A DNA stretch of 64,000 nt from Gammaproteobacteria bacterium. GTDB lineage: Bacteria > Pseudomonadota > Gammaproteobacteria > Poriferisulfidales > GCA-002705445. Positions within the stretch are counted from its first letter, which is position 1; each line of letters begins with the position of its first letter. Both the position numbers and the translations under genes were made by a program. The DNA is taken from contig JABGXU010000007.1 of the NCBI GenBank assembly GCA_018675635.1, positions 193,366 through 257,365 of the forward strand, read 5' to 3'. Under the pieces are notes generated by a model, which ran no database searches, had not been told where the DNA came from, and saw nothing but the letters and a program-made list of their open reading frames with translations. This document shows, piece by piece, positions 35,888 through 46,600 of the stretch.

Positions 35888-36787
35888 ATGAAAAATACAT
35901 TACACAATGATTATTTAGATAGTTTTCTTGATAATATTTGGGCTGAGCAAGGATTATCAAAAAACACTTTAATTTCATATGAGTATGATATAAAGGGTTT
36001 TTTAGCATATTTGCAAAAACATAATATTTTATTAACAAGTGTAGAACAGTCTGATATAAATTTTTTTGTTTCAATAAGATTTTCTAAAGGAATTTCATCA
36101 AGAAGTAATATGAGACTTATTTCCTCTTTAAAAAAATTTTTCCTATATTTACTTTCTCATAATATTATTAAAAAAAACCCATCCGAGGATATAGAAAGCC
36201 CAAAAAAAACTAAGTCATTACCTCATACTTTGGATGTAGATAGTGTTGACAAATTACTTTCTGCGCCTAGCTTAATAAATAGAATAGGTGTTAGAGATAA
36301 GGCAATGTTAGAATTATTATATGCTTGTGGTCTTAGAGTTTCAGAATTAGTCAATTTAAAATTATCACAGATTATGATGGAAAGCAGTTTTCTAAGAGTC
36401 ATAGGAAAAGGAAGTAAGGAAAGAATTATTCCTATAAATGATTACGCTATATCTTTTCTTAAAAAGTATGTTGATGAATATAGATCTGATTTTGCAATTA
36501 ACAAAAAAACTGATTCATTATTTTTAACAAATCGCGGAAAAGAAATGACGCGACAGTCTTTTTGGAATATAATTAAAAAATATGCTACAAAAGTCGGGAT
36601 ACATGAGCATTTATCTCCGCATACATTAAGACATGCATTTGCAACTCATATGATTAACAATGGAGCTGATTTAAGAGTTGTTCAAATATTGTTAGGGCAT
36701 AATGATTTGGCTACTACACAATTGTATACCCATATCGCAAAAAATGAATTAAAGGAGATACATTGCAAAAATCATCCGCGAGCTTAA
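35888..36787 (+). CDS. xerD: Site-specific tyrosine recombinase XerD
   Basis: XerD with XerC resolves chromosome dimers at dif under FtsK control. The 299 residues match XerD. The N-terminal SAM-like core-binding domain (AEQGLSKNTLISYEYDI) precedes the catalytic domain. Catalytic residues are visible: Arg in ACGLRVSELVNL, Lys in GKGSKERIIPI, His-x-x-Arg in HTLRHAFATH, His in LLGHNDLATTQ and the nucleophile Tyr in LYTHIAKNEL. dsbC starts inside its last codons, the xerD-dsbC pairing known from pseudomonads. Confidence 0.95.
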   Translation: MKNTLHNDYLDSFLDNIWAEQGLSKNTLISYEYDIKGFLAYLQKHNILLTSVEQSDINFFVSIRFSKGISSRSNMRLISSLKKFFLYLLSHNIIKKNPSEDIESPKKTKSLPHTLDVDSVDKLLSAPSLINRIGVRDKAMLELLYACGLRVSELVNLKLSQIMMESSFLRVIGKGSKERIIPINDYAISFLKKYVDEYRSDFAINKKTDSLFLTNRGKEMTRQSFWNIIKKYATKVGIHEHLSPHTLRHAFATHMINNGADLRVVQILLGHNDLATTQLYTHIAKNELKEIHCKNHPRA

Positions 36788-37521
36788 TAGCTATATTAGC
36801 TACTTTATTTTTTTCACTCACTTATTCAAATCAAATATTTGCTGAAGAAAATACAAATGATCCTAAAATTAAATTTCTTGAAAAAAAACTCCTAGAAATA
36901 ATTCCTACTTATAAGTTTGATAAAATAAGGAAATCACCAATAGGTAATATTTATGAAATAGTTTATGGAGGTGAAATAATATATATTACAGACGACGCTA
37001 GATTTATAATTGAAAGTGGCAATCTACAGGAAATTATTAAAAATGATGAGCAAAATGGATATTATTTTAAAAATATTACAGAATTATCAGCAGCTGAAGG
37101 GAGAAAAAATTTATTAAATTCTATCCCTGACTCAAAACTTTTTGTATACGGTAAAAGTGAAAAATATTTTATAAATGTAATTACTGATATTGACTGTCCT
37201 TACTGTAGAAAATTTCATAAGGATATTCAAAAGTATGTAGATAATGGTATAAAAGTAAGGTACTTAGTTTTTTCTGTAAAGACAAGTACAAAAAAAAGAG
37301 TTATATCAGCCTGGTGTGCTAAGGATAGAAACAATGCTTTCACTTTGTTAAAAGAAGAGAAATCTATAGATAAACAAATCTGCAAAAATCCAATAGAAGA
37401 ACATCAAAAACTTATAAGTAGTATAGGCGTAAGCTCAACGCCATCAATGTTTTTAGCAGATGGAAGTTTAATAGAGGGATATTTAAGTCCTGAAGAAGTC
37501 ATACAGATGATTAAGAACTAG
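36763..37521 (+). CDS. dsbC: Thiol:disulfide interchange protein DsbC
   Basis: A periplasmic disulfide isomerase of 252 residues. A signal peptide covers about residues 1-28 (SLIAILATLFFSLTYS). The dimerisation domain is followed by a thioredoxin fold with the active site DCPYC near residue 145 and the cis-Pro loop SSTPSM. A second pair of cysteines (WCAKDRN...QICKNP) matches the structural disulfide of DsbC. The start is TTG, fixed by a strong AAAGGAGA at 36751-36758. It overlaps xerD by 25 bases and converges on the helicase gene with an 11-base overlap. Confidence 0.92.
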   Translation: MQKSSASLIAILATLFFSLTYSNQIFAEENTNDPKIKFLEKKLLEIIPTYKFDKIRKSPIGNIYEIVYGGEIIYITDDARFIIESGNLQEIIKNDEQNGYYFKNITELSAAEGRKNLLNSIPDSKLFVYGKSEKYFINVITDIDCPYCRKFHKDIQKYVDNGIKVRYLVFSVKTSTKKRVISAWCAKDRNNAFTLLKEEKSIDKQICKNPIEEHQKLISSIGVSSTPSMFLADGSLIEGYLSPEEVIQMIKN

Positions 37522-39919
37522 ATAAATTATTAAACCAACAGTCTTTCTTCTTTTGAAATCCATTAATTATTAATATTTTTTTTGCTCTAGTCAAAGCAAC
37601 GTATAATAAGTTACTTTCTTCCTTTTGCATCCTTGCAGATGAATCAATAAAATTATCTTCAATAATTTTATTATGTTTAAAAATTGATAAATATAAATAT
37701 ATATCTCTGCATGATAAATCTTTATTAAAAGATGGCAATATATCTAAATTTTTTCTATAAGTATTACTATGATATGTTTGAGCAAGGAAAACCACTTTAG
37801 ATTCTAAGCCCTTTGCGCTGTGAATAGTTAATATATTTACTGAATCAATTAAGTAAGAGTTATTTATCAAGGTGGTATCATTTTTTAATCTTTCAATTTC
37901 ATAAAGAAACTTGAAAGGTGTTAAATATCTTCCGTTATTAATATTTAAACTTAAATTTAGGAAATTTAAAAAATTATTTTTAATATTATAATTTTTAAGA
38001 GAATTTTCTGTCTCATATAGTTGCTCAATTTTTATATCATGATATATCTTATCAAGAAGATCATGAATTGGTATTTTTCGAACAAGATTTTTCCACACAA
38101 TTATATTTTTATTATGTTTGCTTTTAATTATAAATTTATTTAAATCCGTAAATTTAATATTTTTATTATTTATTTCATTTATTGAGTACCCAAATATAGG
38201 TGATAATAACAATAAAAATAAATTTCTTTCATCTTCTTCATTTATAATCAAATATTTTAGTAGATAGCATAAATCATTAATTTCATGAGTTGTTAAAAAA
38301 GATTTATTATAATTTGTAGAAACTGGTATAGAATTTTTAACTAATGTTTCCTCAATTTCTTTTATGTGAATTTTATTTCTTGTTAAAATCAATATATCTT
38401 TATATTTAATATTATCATCTCTTATTAATTTTTTTATATTGCTAGAAATGGCTTCAGATTCAAGAATATATGCTGAATTATCATTGTTATTATTTAGAAG
38501 TGTATTTATTTCTACTAACCCTTTTTCTTCAATACTCGTTGAAAAATTTTTTTCATTTGTAAATATTTTTTTTACATAGTCTGTTATCTGTTTACTTGAT
38601 CTTCTTGATTCATTTAATTTTAAATCTATAGAGTTAAAATATTTTTTTGTATAAGATTGCGCGGTTTTAAAGAGCCTAGAATCTGAGCCTCTAAATCCAT
38701 ATATAGATTGATTAGGGTCTCCAACAATGGTTACCGTGCAATTATTTGATATATTACTCATTGCGTCAAGAATCATTTCAATAATTTTCCATTGCTTATA
38801 ATTGGTGTCTTGAAATTCATCTACAAGAATATGATTTATAGAATTTGATATTTTATAATATATCCAATTGTCATTCTCAATTTGTGAAAGTTTTTTATAG
38901 CATAACCATGAAATATCATCATAATCTATCAAATTTTTTGATATTAGTAATTTTTGATAGTTTTCGAAAAAAATATCAATTAAGATTTTCCATGAATTAA
39001 TAATTTCTTCATATAATAATTTATTATAGTCATCAATAATTTTAATAAATAAATCAATATCGATAGAAATTTTAAAAAGCTTATTTTTTAAGATAGATTT
39101 AGGTTTTTTCTCCTTAGTGAAAAAAAAATTATTTATAAATATTATTTTATCGTCAACATTAACTTCATTTGATGAAAGTTTTCTTTTTAAATCTAAAAAA
39201 ATATTTTCAGAGCTAGTATTTTTTATTAATTTTAAAATTTTTTTAATACAATTATTTTTATTATTTAAAATATTTTTTTCTTTTTCCGAAAAACTATAAT
39301 TTTTATTTTTTATTTTATCCTTAATCTCAAGATAATAAGATTTTTTATGAATAATTCCTTTAATTGATTCCTTAACATTGTTATAACTGCCGATAGAGTC
39401 TGTTAAAAACTCTATATTTTTTTTTACTTCAATGTTCTTGGATAAATATTCATTGCTAAATATTATTTTTTCAGTGTCTTTAGCTATCAGGTCAGGATGT
39501 TTATTAATTACTATATTTTTTGGTATTTCTTTATCTAGATGCATCAATGATAAAATTTCAATAAAAAACGCATCAAATGTGGTTATTCTTACATCTTTTT
39601 CATTTAATTGAATAAATTTAAAAAGTTTTTTTGCTTTATCCTTATATAGATCTAAATTTTTATTTATTCCTATTAGTTTTAATTCAATTTCAATTTCTTT
39701 TTCATTTAATTCTGACCAATATTCAATTTTTTCATTTAATCTGTTTGTCATTTCAGCTGCAGATTTTTTTGTAAATGTTATTGCTGTAATTTTACTAGGA
39801 TGAATATCATTAAGTAATAATCTCAGTATTTTAGATATTATTATCCAGGTTTTTCCTGTGCCAGCAGACGCTATTACATTAATACTTTGCTCAGGCTTTA
39901 AATAATCATTTATATTCAT
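37511..39919 (-). CDS. AddA/UvrD-family superfamily 1 DNA helicase lacking nuclease domain
   Basis: An 802-residue SF1A helicase. Motif I is IASAGTGKTW near residues 16-25 and Ia is ITFTKKSAAEM. Motif II is HILVDEFQDTNYKQW, III is IVGDPNQSIYGFRGSD, V is ILTIHSAKGLESKVVF and VI is YVALTRAKK. The N-terminal AGTGKT with ILRLLL is most like AddA. AddA is normally about 1150 residues with a C-terminal RecB-type nuclease. Here the protein ends about 20 residues after motif VI and no addB is adjacent. A recombination or repair role is likely; it is probably a helicase only. Confidence 0.75.
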   Translation of the reverse strand: MNINDYLKPEQSINVIASAGTGKTWIIISKILRLLLNDIHPSKITAITFTKKSAAEMTNRLNEKIEYWSELNEKEIEIELKLIGINKNLDLYKDKAKKLFKFIQLNEKDVRITTFDAFFIEILSLMHLDKEIPKNIVINKHPDLIAKDTEKIIFSNEYLSKNIEVKKNIEFLTDSIGSYNNVKESIKGIIHKKSYYLEIKDKIKNKNYSFSEKEKNILNNKNNCIKKILKLIKNTSSENIFLDLKRKLSSNEVNVDDKIIFINNFFFTKEKKPKSILKNKLFKISIDIDLFIKIIDDYNKLLYEEIINSWKILIDIFFENYQKLLISKNLIDYDDISWLCYKKLSQIENDNWIYYKISNSINHILVDEFQDTNYKQWKIIEMILDAMSNISNNCTVTIVGDPNQSIYGFRGSDSRLFKTAQSYTKKYFNSIDLKLNESRRSSKQITDYVKKIFTNEKNFSTSIEEKGLVEINTLLNNNNDNSAYILESEAISSNIKKLIRDDNIKYKDILILTRNKIHIKEIEETLVKNSIPVSTNYNKSFLTTHEINDLCYLLKYLIINEEDERNLFLLLLSPIFGYSINEINNKNIKFTDLNKFIIKSKHNKNIIVWKNLVRKIPIHDLLDKIYHDIKIEQLYETENSLKNYNIKNNFLNFLNLSLNINNGRYLTPFKFLYEIERLKNDTTLINNSYLIDSVNILTIHSAKGLESKVVFLAQTYHSNTYRKNLDILPSFNKDLSCRDIYLYLSIFKHNKIIEDNFIDSSARMQKEESNLLYVALTRAKKILIINGFQKKKDCWFNNLSSS

Positions 39920-39969
39920 TTTCTAATATATTAATATATCTGTTCAATAGTAATAATTTGGAAATATTT

Positions 39970-40851
39970 ATGCTTAGAATAGCATTATTTTTGGGAACAA
40001 ATATTGCAATACTTGTTGTATTAAGTATTTCAATGTCTATATTTGGGCTTGAGGGTGTACTGGATGAGAGAGGGGTAGACCTGAACCTAAATTCTCTTTT
40101 GCTTATATCTTCAATAATTGGATTTAGTGGTTCCTTTATTTCTTTAGCTATATCTAAATGGCTGGCAATAAAAACTATGGGTGTTGTTATAATAACCAAT
40201 CCAAAAAATGACACTGAATCTTGGCTTTTAAGCACAATTTCCTCAATATCTGGTAAAGCTAAAATAAAGACTCCAGAATTTGGCATTTTTAATTCTAAGC
40301 AACTTAATGCTTTTGCTACAGGGAGGTCTAAAAATAATTCTTTAGTTGCCCTTAGCTCTGGTCTAATTAATCATATGAGTAGAGATGAAGTAGAAGCTGT
40401 AATTGCACATGAGATCTCACATATTAGTAATGGTGATATGGTAACAATGACTTTAATCCAGGGAATTATAAATACTTTTGTAATATTTTTTTCTAGAGTA
40501 ATAGGTCATTTAGTAGATAGAATTATCTTTAAAGTTCAAAGAGGGCATGGCCCAGCTTATTACATTACAAGCATTATTGCCCAAATTGTATTATCTATAT
40601 TAGCGAGCATAATTGTTATGTGGTTTTCTAGGAAAAGAGAGTTTGAAGCAGACTCATCTGCTGCAAAATTCGTTGGGACAAGTAAAATGATTTCTGCGTT
40701 AAAAACTTTATCTGTTAAATCTTCAAGTTCACTCCCAGATCAAATGGCAGCTTTTGGAATTTCTGGGAAAAAAGAAAATTCATATAGAAGATTATTTAGT
40801 AGTCATCCATCTATAGAATCAAGAATAGAGTCACTGTTAAGGAAAAGCTAA
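39970..40851 (+). CDS. htpX: Membrane zinc metalloprotease HtpX
   Basis: An M48 protease that degrades misfolded inner-membrane proteins alongside FtsH. I chose the ATG at 39970 (MLRIALFLGTNIAILVV, 293 residues) rather than an upstream TTG at 39958, because E. coli HtpX starts MMRIALFLLTN. Two N-terminal membrane helices are followed by the zinc motif HEISH (VIAHEISHISNGD) and the third zinc ligand glutamate in REFEADSSAAK. It lies between the divergent helicase gene and efp, with efp 5 bases downstream. Confidence 0.95.
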   Translation: MLRIALFLGTNIAILVVLSISMSIFGLEGVLDERGVDLNLNSLLLISSIIGFSGSFISLAISKWLAIKTMGVVIITNPKNDTESWLLSTISSISGKAKIKTPEFGIFNSKQLNAFATGRSKNNSLVALSSGLINHMSRDEVEAVIAHEISHISNGDMVTMTLIQGIINTFVIFFSRVIGHLVDRIIFKVQRGHGPAYYITSIIAQIVLSILASIIVMWFSRKREFEADSSAAKFVGTSKMISALKTLSVKSSSSLPDQMAAFGISGKKENSYRRLFSSHPSIESRIESLLRKS

Positions 40852-40856
40852 TAAAT

Positions 40857-41426
40857 ATGGCTACTTATAATACTAGTAATATAAAAAATGGATTAAAAGT
40901 TTTAATAAATAATGAGCCATTTGAAATAATTGAAAATTCTTTTCATAAACCAGGAAAGGGACAGGCTTTTAGTAAAGTAAAATTAAAGAATTTATTTAAT
41001 GGTAGAGTAAACGAGAAAACAATAAAAATTGGAGATAGTTTAGATTCTGCTGATATTCAGATACTTGAAATGCAATATTTATATTTTGATGAATCAAATT
41101 TTTTCTTTATGAATATAGATAGTTTTGAGCAAATTTCATTATCCAAAGATATTATAGGAGAAAATATAATTTGGCTTAAAGGAGAAGAGTTATGTCTAAT
41201 TACTTTTTTTAATGATAATCCCATAGGTATAGAGTTACCTATATTTGTTGAGTTAAAAATTAAGCATACAGAACCTGGTTTAAAAGGTGACACAACCTCA
41301 CGGGCAACAAAGCCTGCAACCTTAGAGACAAATGCAGAAATTCAAGTTCCACTTTTTATAAATGAAAATGATGTAATAAAAATTGATACGAGATCAAAGG
41401 AATATGTTTCTAGGATCAAGATTTAG
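40857..41426 (+). CDS. efp: Translation elongation factor P
   Basis: EF-P relieves ribosome stalling at polyproline. The 189 residues form the three beta-barrel domains. The modification site loop is HKPGKGQAFSKVK near residue 34; lysine at the loop tip would be beta-lysylated by EpmA/EpmB in gammaproteobacteria, though neither gene is in this window. The C-terminal signature is NAEIQVPLFINENDVIKIDTRS. It follows htpX by 5 bases and overlaps the end of convergent psd by 11 bases. Confidence 0.97.
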   Translation: MATYNTSNIKNGLKVLINNEPFEIIENSFHKPGKGQAFSKVKLKNLFNGRVNEKTIKIGDSLDSADIQILEMQYLYFDESNFFFMNIDSFEQISLSKDIIGENIIWLKGEELCLITFFNDNPIGIELPIFVELKIKHTEPGLKGDTTSRATKPATLETNAEIQVPLFINENDVIKIDTRSKEYVSRIKI

Positions 41427-42288
41427 ATGTTTGCAGCATCTTATCTCTAATTAATATTTTATCCTTTAGTATTATCTTTTTTGACCAATTATAATTATTT
41501 TCACTTATTAATAATATCACTGTAGACCCAAGATTAAACATACCAATTTCCTGTCCTTTCTTATAGCTTTTTTCTTCATGCTTGTCGTTGTATTCTATAA
41601 TACTATTTCTATGTTTTGATGGCGCAATAATTCCTTGATCAGTAAGAGAAATGCAACCAACATTTACAGCACCAACCATGACTAATGAAATATAGTAATT
41701 GTTATTTTTGAAAGACAACACAACTCGTTCATTTTTTGAATATAATTTTTTTATACCTTCTGTTGCGTATGGTGCAACACTATATAGTGAGCCAGGAATA
41801 TGAGTAACCTTAGTTAATATTCCATCGCATGGCATATATACCCTATGACAATCCTTAGGCTCTAAATAAATATTAATAAATTTTCCATTGTAAAAATTAT
41901 TATTTTTTTCGTGAATAATCTCATTTATTGAATATTTATATTTTTTTGCATGAATAAAAGTGTTGACATCTATATTCCCAAAACCTGCAATTGTTCCATC
42001 GCATGGAGATATCATATTCTTAGTATTATTTAAATTTTCTCTATTAACTAAATCTAATTCACGTGTAAAGAAATCATTTAATGAATTATAGTCTTTAATA
42101 TTTTTAATTTTGCATTCATTTAATTCTATTTTAAATAACGATATATATGATTTTATTAAAAAATTCTTAATTGCGCTATCTTCAATTCTAGATATTTTAT
42201 AGGTTATATTGGATATAAGATGCAAGGGACCTACATAAAATAATGTTATTTTTAATTGATTGAGGATTTTTTTTAAATTTTCTTTCAT
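41416..42288 (-). CDS. psd: Phosphatidylserine decarboxylase proenzyme
   Basis: Makes phosphatidylethanolamine at the inner membrane. The 290 residues fit the bacterial short form. The self-cleavage site LGSTV lies near residue 250; cleavage before Ser generates the pyruvoyl cofactor and splits the beta and alpha chains. Other family segments are [25 protein letters not shown] and VGAVNVGCI. It converges on efp with an 11-base overlap and diverges from aroC. Confidence 0.95.
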   Translation of the reverse strand: MKENLKKILNQLKITLFYVGPLHLISNITYKISRIEDSAIKNFLIKSYISLFKIELNECKIKNIKDYNSLNDFFTRELDLVNRENLNNTKNMISPCDGTIAGFGNIDVNTFIHAKKYKYSINEIIHEKNNNFYNGKFINIYLEPKDCHRVYMPCDGILTKVTHIPGSLYSVAPYATEGIKKLYSKNERVVLSFKNNNYYISLVMVGAVNVGCISLTDQGIIAPSKHRNSIIEYNDKHEEKSYKKGQEIGMFNLGSTVILLISENNYNWSKKIILKDKILIRDKMLQTSKS

Positions 42289-42317
42289 TTTTATTATTTA
42301 GTAAGCTTAATTTTTGA

Positions 42318-42323
42318 TATAAT
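42318..42323 (+). promoter_or_regulatory. Candidate extended -10 of aroC, 7 nt before ATG
   Basis: TGATATAAT is an exact extended -10 (TGn plus TATAAT). It ends 7 bases before the aroC ATG, which predicts a leaderless mRNA. No Shine-Dalgarno sequence is present. Confidence 0.5.
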
Positions 42324-42330
42324 AGTAATT

Positions 42331-43392
42331 ATGCCAGGAAACAGTCACGGAAAATTATTTAAAGTAACCACTTATGGCGAAAGTCATGGTGAAGCTATAG
42401 GCTGTATAATAGATGGTTGCCCGCCAAATCTCAAGATTGATATTGGATATATACAAAAAGATTTAGACAGAAGAAAACCTGGTAAGACACGTCATACTTC
42501 ACAAAGAAGAGAATCTGATACAGTAAAAATATTGTCCGGAGTTTTTGATGGTAAAACAACAGGAACACCAATTAGTTTAATTATTTATAATGAAGATGCT
42601 AGAAGCAAAGATTATTCAGATATAAAGGATTTATATAGACCAGGTCATGCTGATATTACGTATGATAAAAAATATGGAAATAGAGATTATAAGGGAGGAG
42701 GAAGATCTTCTGCTAGAGAAACTGCTACTAGAGTAGCTGCAGGAGCAATAGCGAAATTATATCTAAAGAAAACATTTGGATTAGAGATTCAGGGATACGT
42801 TTCCCAGCTAGGACCTATAATTGCGGATAAGATTAATTATAAGAAAATAGAAAGCAATCCATTTTTTTTCCCTGATGAATCTAAAGTTGATGAATTAGAA
42901 AAATATATGGATGACTTAAGGAAAGAAGGCAACTCAATTGGAGCCAGAATAAATGTTTATGCAAAAAATGTTCCTTTAGGTTTAGGGGAGCCGGTTTTTG
43001 ATAGAATAGATGCTGATATAGCAAAAGCCATGATGAGTATTAATGCCGTTAAAGGTGTTGAAATTGGAGCAGGATTTTTATCTGTCACTCAAAAAGGAAC
43101 TGAGCATAGAGACGAGATAACTGCTAAAAAAGGTTTTTTAAGTAATAATTCCGGGGGAACATTAGGAGGCATTACTTCCGGTCAAAATATTGAAGTAAGT
43201 ATAGCTATAAAACCTACATCAAGTATTCGATTACCTGGAAAAACAATAAATACTAAAGGGAAAGATTCTATAATTGTAACTAAAGGTCGACATGATCCTT
43301 GTGTGGGAATAAGAGCAGTGCCAATTGCTGAAGCAATGCTAGCTTTAGTTTTAATGGATCATGCTTTAAGACATAAAGCTCAAAATTTGTGA
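42331..43392 (+). CDS. aroC: Chorismate synthase
   Basis: Converts EPSP to chorismate, the last common step of aromatic synthesis, with reduced FMN as cofactor. The 353 residues match the family. Signatures are [20 protein letters not shown] near the N-terminus, [31 protein letters not shown], and the C-terminal [19 protein letters not shown]. The following MFS gene starts with GTG overlapping its stop codon, so the two are coupled. Confidence 0.98.
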   Translation: MPGNSHGKLFKVTTYGESHGEAIGCIIDGCPPNLKIDIGYIQKDLDRRKPGKTRHTSQRRESDTVKILSGVFDGKTTGTPISLIIYNEDARSKDYSDIKDLYRPGHADITYDKKYGNRDYKGGGRSSARETATRVAAGAIAKLYLKKTFGLEIQGYVSQLGPIIADKINYKKIESNPFFFPDESKVDELEKYMDDLRKEGNSIGARINVYAKNVPLGLGEPVFDRIDADIAKAMMSINAVKGVEIGAGFLSVTQKGTEHRDEITAKKGFLSNNSGGTLGGITSGQNIEVSIAIKPTSSIRLPGKTINTKGKDSIIVTKGRHDPCVGIRAVPIAEAMLALVLMDHALRHKAQNL

Positions 43393-44543
43393 TTAAAAAT
43401 AAATCTTATATTAAATTATGCGCTTTTTACTTTTTCTATTTTTCTACGTTGGGTGCGTTTCTACCATACTGGCCATTATATTTAAGTTATAAAAATTTTA
43501 CAGCATATGAAATTGGTGTAATAACTGGCATTATGATAGGCACAAAGGTTATTGCTCCAAACCTATGGGGTTGGATTGCTGATTTGAGTGGGTTAAGACA
43601 CCGTGTTATTCAATTAGGCTCATTTTGTTGTTTTATAATTTTCTCTTTTGTTTCAACAGTTGAAAATTTTTTTAGTATGGCCATACTAATTTTTTTCTTT
43701 AGTTTTTTTTGGAATGCGTCATTACCTCAATTTGAAGCGGTGACTATGAATACGTTGGGGGCGTCGTATAATAAATATAGTTATATTAGATTATGGGGAT
43801 CTTTGGGATTTATCATCTCCGTACTTTCTTTATCATTTATTACAAATAAATTAGGCATTGAAATTATTCCATTATGTATTTTAAGTTTTTTATTCTTAAC
43901 TTGGTTATCAACTTTATATGTTAAAAATCAAAATATAAATACAGAAAGGCATAATAATTCTTTAATAAGTATTGTTTTAAAACCGGCGATTATTGGTATT
44001 TTAGTTTCATGCTTTTTAATGCAATTAAGTCATGGCCCGTTTTATGCTTTTTTTGCAATTTTTCTTGCTGAAAATAATTATACTACAACTTCAATTGGTT
44101 TAATTTGGTCTTTAGGTGTTATAGCTGAAATTCTAATATTTTTAAAAATATCTTCTTGGATACCAAAGTATGGTTTACAGAATCTTTTTATAATAAGTTT
44201 TTTATTTGCAACTTTAAGGTGGTTATTGATTTCGTTATTTCCTCAAGATATTGTAATTGTGTGTATAGCGACAGTATTTCATGCTATTACATATGGCATG
44301 TACCACGCTGTTTCGATCTCATTAATTCATGAATATTTTACAGGTGAACTTCAAGGAAGAGGTCAGGCATTATATTCTAGTATAAGTTTTGGGCTCGGAG
44401 GATCTATTGGAAGCTTTTATAGTGGTTATCTTTGGGAATCTGTTGGAGGATCGACAGTTTTTTTATATGCTTCCTTATTTGCTTTTTTAGGTTTTATTGT
44501 ATCGCTTATGTTAGTAAAATCTAATTATAGAAATTTAAAATAA
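43389..44543 (+). CDS. Major facilitator superfamily transporter, HcaT/NHS-like
   Basis: A 384-residue protein with about 12 hydrophobic helices. The start is GTG overlapping the aroC stop (GTGA). The N-terminus [20 protein letters not shown] and the loop [19 protein letters not shown] resemble the phenylpropionate/nucleoside:H+ symporter subgroup (HcaT). The [13 protein letters not shown] and [31 protein letters not shown] segments fit the same subgroup. The substrate cannot be inferred. It lies between aroC and leuC in a co-directional run. Confidence 0.8.
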   Translation: MIKNKSYIKLCAFYFFYFSTLGAFLPYWPLYLSYKNFTAYEIGVITGIMIGTKVIAPNLWGWIADLSGLRHRVIQLGSFCCFIIFSFVSTVENFFSMAILIFFFSFFWNASLPQFEAVTMNTLGASYNKYSYIRLWGSLGFIISVLSLSFITNKLGIEIIPLCILSFLFLTWLSTLYVKNQNINTERHNNSLISIVLKPAIIGILVSCFLMQLSHGPFYAFFAIFLAENNYTTTSIGLIWSLGVIAEILIFLKISSWIPKYGLQNLFIISFLFATLRWLLISLFPQDIVIVCIATVFHAITYGMYHAVSISLIHEYFTGELQGRGQALYSSISFGLGGSIGSFYSGYLWESVGGSTVFLYASLFAFLGFIVSLMLVKSNYRNLK

Positions 44544-44558
44544 ATTTTTTTGAACAAT

Positions 44559-45962
44559 ATGAAAAAGACTTTATACGATAAATTGTGGGATGAACATCAT
44601 ATTCATACTTATGAGAATGGGTATAGTTTATTATATATTGATAAACATTTAATCCATGAGGTTACTTCACCGCAGGCTTTTGAAGGTTTAAAGCAAGCTA
44701 ATAGAAGTATATGGCGGAAACAAAGCATTATGGCTGTTCCAGACCACAATGTGCCTACTACTATGAGAGAAAATGGTATTAGTGACCCTATATCAAAAAT
44801 TCAAGTTGATACACTGAATAAAAATTGTAAAGATAATAATTTGCTAAAATTTGACCTTGAAGATATACGCCAAGGAATTGTTCATGTGGTTGGACCAGAG
44901 CAAGGAATTCTACTTCCAGGTATGACAGTAGTTTGTGGAGACTCACATACATCAACACATGGAGCTTTATCAGCTTTAGCTTTTGGGATTGGTACATCAG
45001 AAGTAGAGCATGTATTAGCTACACAATGCTTATTACAAAAAAAATCTTTAAATATGAATATTAATGTCATAGGCAAAATGCCCAATTATTTTTATTCAAA
45101 AGATTTAGCTTTATTGATTATAAGTCGAATTGGGACAGCCGGCGGTACCGGATATGCAATAGAATATACAGGTAACGCTATAAGTAATCTTTCCATGGAG
45201 GCGAGAATGACTTTGTGTAATATGACGATTGAAGCCGGAGCAACAACTGGATTAGTAGCTGTAGATGTTAAAACAGTGAATTATATAGCGAATAAACCAT
45301 TTTCTCCAAAAGGGGATAATTTTGTTAAAGCAAAAATATATTGGAAAAATTTAGTTTCTGATAAAGGGGTTGGCTACGATCAAAAAATAGACATTGATAT
45401 AAGTAAATCAAGTCCTATGGTTACTTGGGGGACATCCCCAGAGATGGCAGTAGCTGTTGATGAACAATTACCTGATTTAAGTGATGAAAAATTTAAATCA
45501 AAAAAACAAGATTTATTAAATGCTTTTTCATATATGGGTTTAAAAGAAAAACAGAATATTAATTCTATTAAGCTAGATAAAATATTTATTGGATCATGCA
45601 CTAATTCAAGGATAGAAGACTTAAGAATAGTAGCTGATATAGTTAAAAACAAAAAAATTGCTAGGAATATAAAAAGCGCGATTATAGTACCGGGATCAGG
45701 TTTAGTTAAGGAAAAAGCCGAGAGTGAGGGTTTGGATAAAATATTTATGAAATCAGGTTTTGAATGGAGAAGCCCTGGATGCTCGATGTGCTTAGGCATG
45801 AATGATGATAAATTAAGTGAGTATGAAAGATGTGCTTCAACTTCAAATAGAAATTTTGAAGGAAGACAAGGACGTTTAGGTAGAACACACTTAGTTAGTC
45901 CTGCAACTGCTGCTGCTGCTGCTATATATGGTCATTTAATTGATGTGCGTGAAATAATATAA
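44559..45962 (+). CDS. leuC: 3-isopropylmalate dehydratase large subunit
   Basis: LeuC with LeuD isomerises 2-isopropylmalate to 3-isopropylmalate in leucine synthesis. I chose the ATG at 44559 ([14 protein letters not shown]) over the TTG at 44550 because family members begin with K-TLY-KL. It has about 467 residues. The [4Fe-4S] cysteines are in [18 protein letters not shown] and [10 protein letters not shown]. The substrate motif [15 protein letters not shown] is near the C-terminus. leuD starts 2 bases after it. Confidence 0.97.
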   Translation: MKKTLYDKLWDEHHIHTYENGYSLLYIDKHLIHEVTSPQAFEGLKQANRSIWRKQSIMAVPDHNVPTTMRENGISDPISKIQVDTLNKNCKDNNLLKFDLEDIRQGIVHVVGPEQGILLPGMTVVCGDSHTSTHGALSALAFGIGTSEVEHVLATQCLLQKKSLNMNINVIGKMPNYFYSKDLALLIISRIGTAGGTGYAIEYTGNAISNLSMEARMTLCNMTIEAGATTGLVAVDVKTVNYIANKPFSPKGDNFVKAKIYWKNLVSDKGVGYDQKIDIDISKSSPMVTWGTSPEMAVAVDEQLPDLSDEKFKSKKQDLLNAFSYMGLKEKQNINSIKLDKIFIGSCTNSRIEDLRIVADIVKNKKIARNIKSAIIVPGSGLVKEKAESEGLDKIFMKSGFEWRSPGCSMCLGMNDDKLSEYERCASTSNRNFEGRQGRLGRTHLVSPATAAAAAIYGHLIDVREII

Positions 45963-45964
45963 AT

Positions 45965-46600
45965 ATGAAAAAATTTAAAACAATTAGATCAGTATTAGCG
46001 TATATCGATAGAAAAAATATTGATACAGATGCAATTATACCAAAACAATATCTTAAAGCAGTTACTAAAGAAGGGTACGGAGAAACATTATTTGATGATT
46101 GGAGGTATTTAGAGCCTGGAAAGCTAGGTGATAACCATGATTTAAGAAAAAAAAATCCAGAATTTTTTTTATACAACCCTAAGTACAAGACAGCAAAAAT
46201 ATTAGTTACCGGTGAAAACTTTGGATGCGGTTCATCAAGAGAGCACGCTGTATGGGCTTTAATGGACTACGGTTTTGACGCAGTAATAGCTCCTAGTTTT
46301 GCAGATATTTTTTATAATAATTGTTTTAAAAATGGTTTATTGCCCATTATTCTTAAAGATAATGGTATTAAAAAAATTGTTGATGATATTAAAATTAGAA
46401 ATGCAGTTTATTTTATAGATTTAGAGAATCAAATAGTATCTTGTGATAATTTTGAAATAACATTTGAGATTGACCAAAGAAGAAAAAAAGTATTAATTGA
46501 AGGTTTAGATGATATATCTGAGACATTAAAATTAAGTGATAAAATAAAAAATTATGAGAAAGAAAAGGCTACAATAACTCCTTGGATGTTTAATGATTAA
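45965..46600 (+). CDS. leuD: 3-isopropylmalate dehydratase small subunit
   Basis: A 211-residue swivel-domain partner of LeuC. Signatures are RKNIDTDAIIPKQYLK near the N-terminus, and NFGCGSSREHAVWAL followed by IAPSFADIFYNNCFKNGLLPI. These are the conserved substrate-binding segments. It overlaps leuB by 8 bases, so leuC-leuD-leuB are a coupled unit. No leuA is in the window. Confidence 0.97.
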   Translation: MKKFKTIRSVLAYIDRKNIDTDAIIPKQYLKAVTKEGYGETLFDDWRYLEPGKLGDNHDLRKKNPEFFLYNPKYKTAKILVTGENFGCGSSREHAVWALMDYGFDAVIAPSFADIFYNNCFKNGLLPIILKDNGIKKIVDDIKIRNAVYFIDLENQIVSCDNFEITFEIDQRRKKVLIEGLDDISETLKLSDKIKNYEKEKATITPWMFND

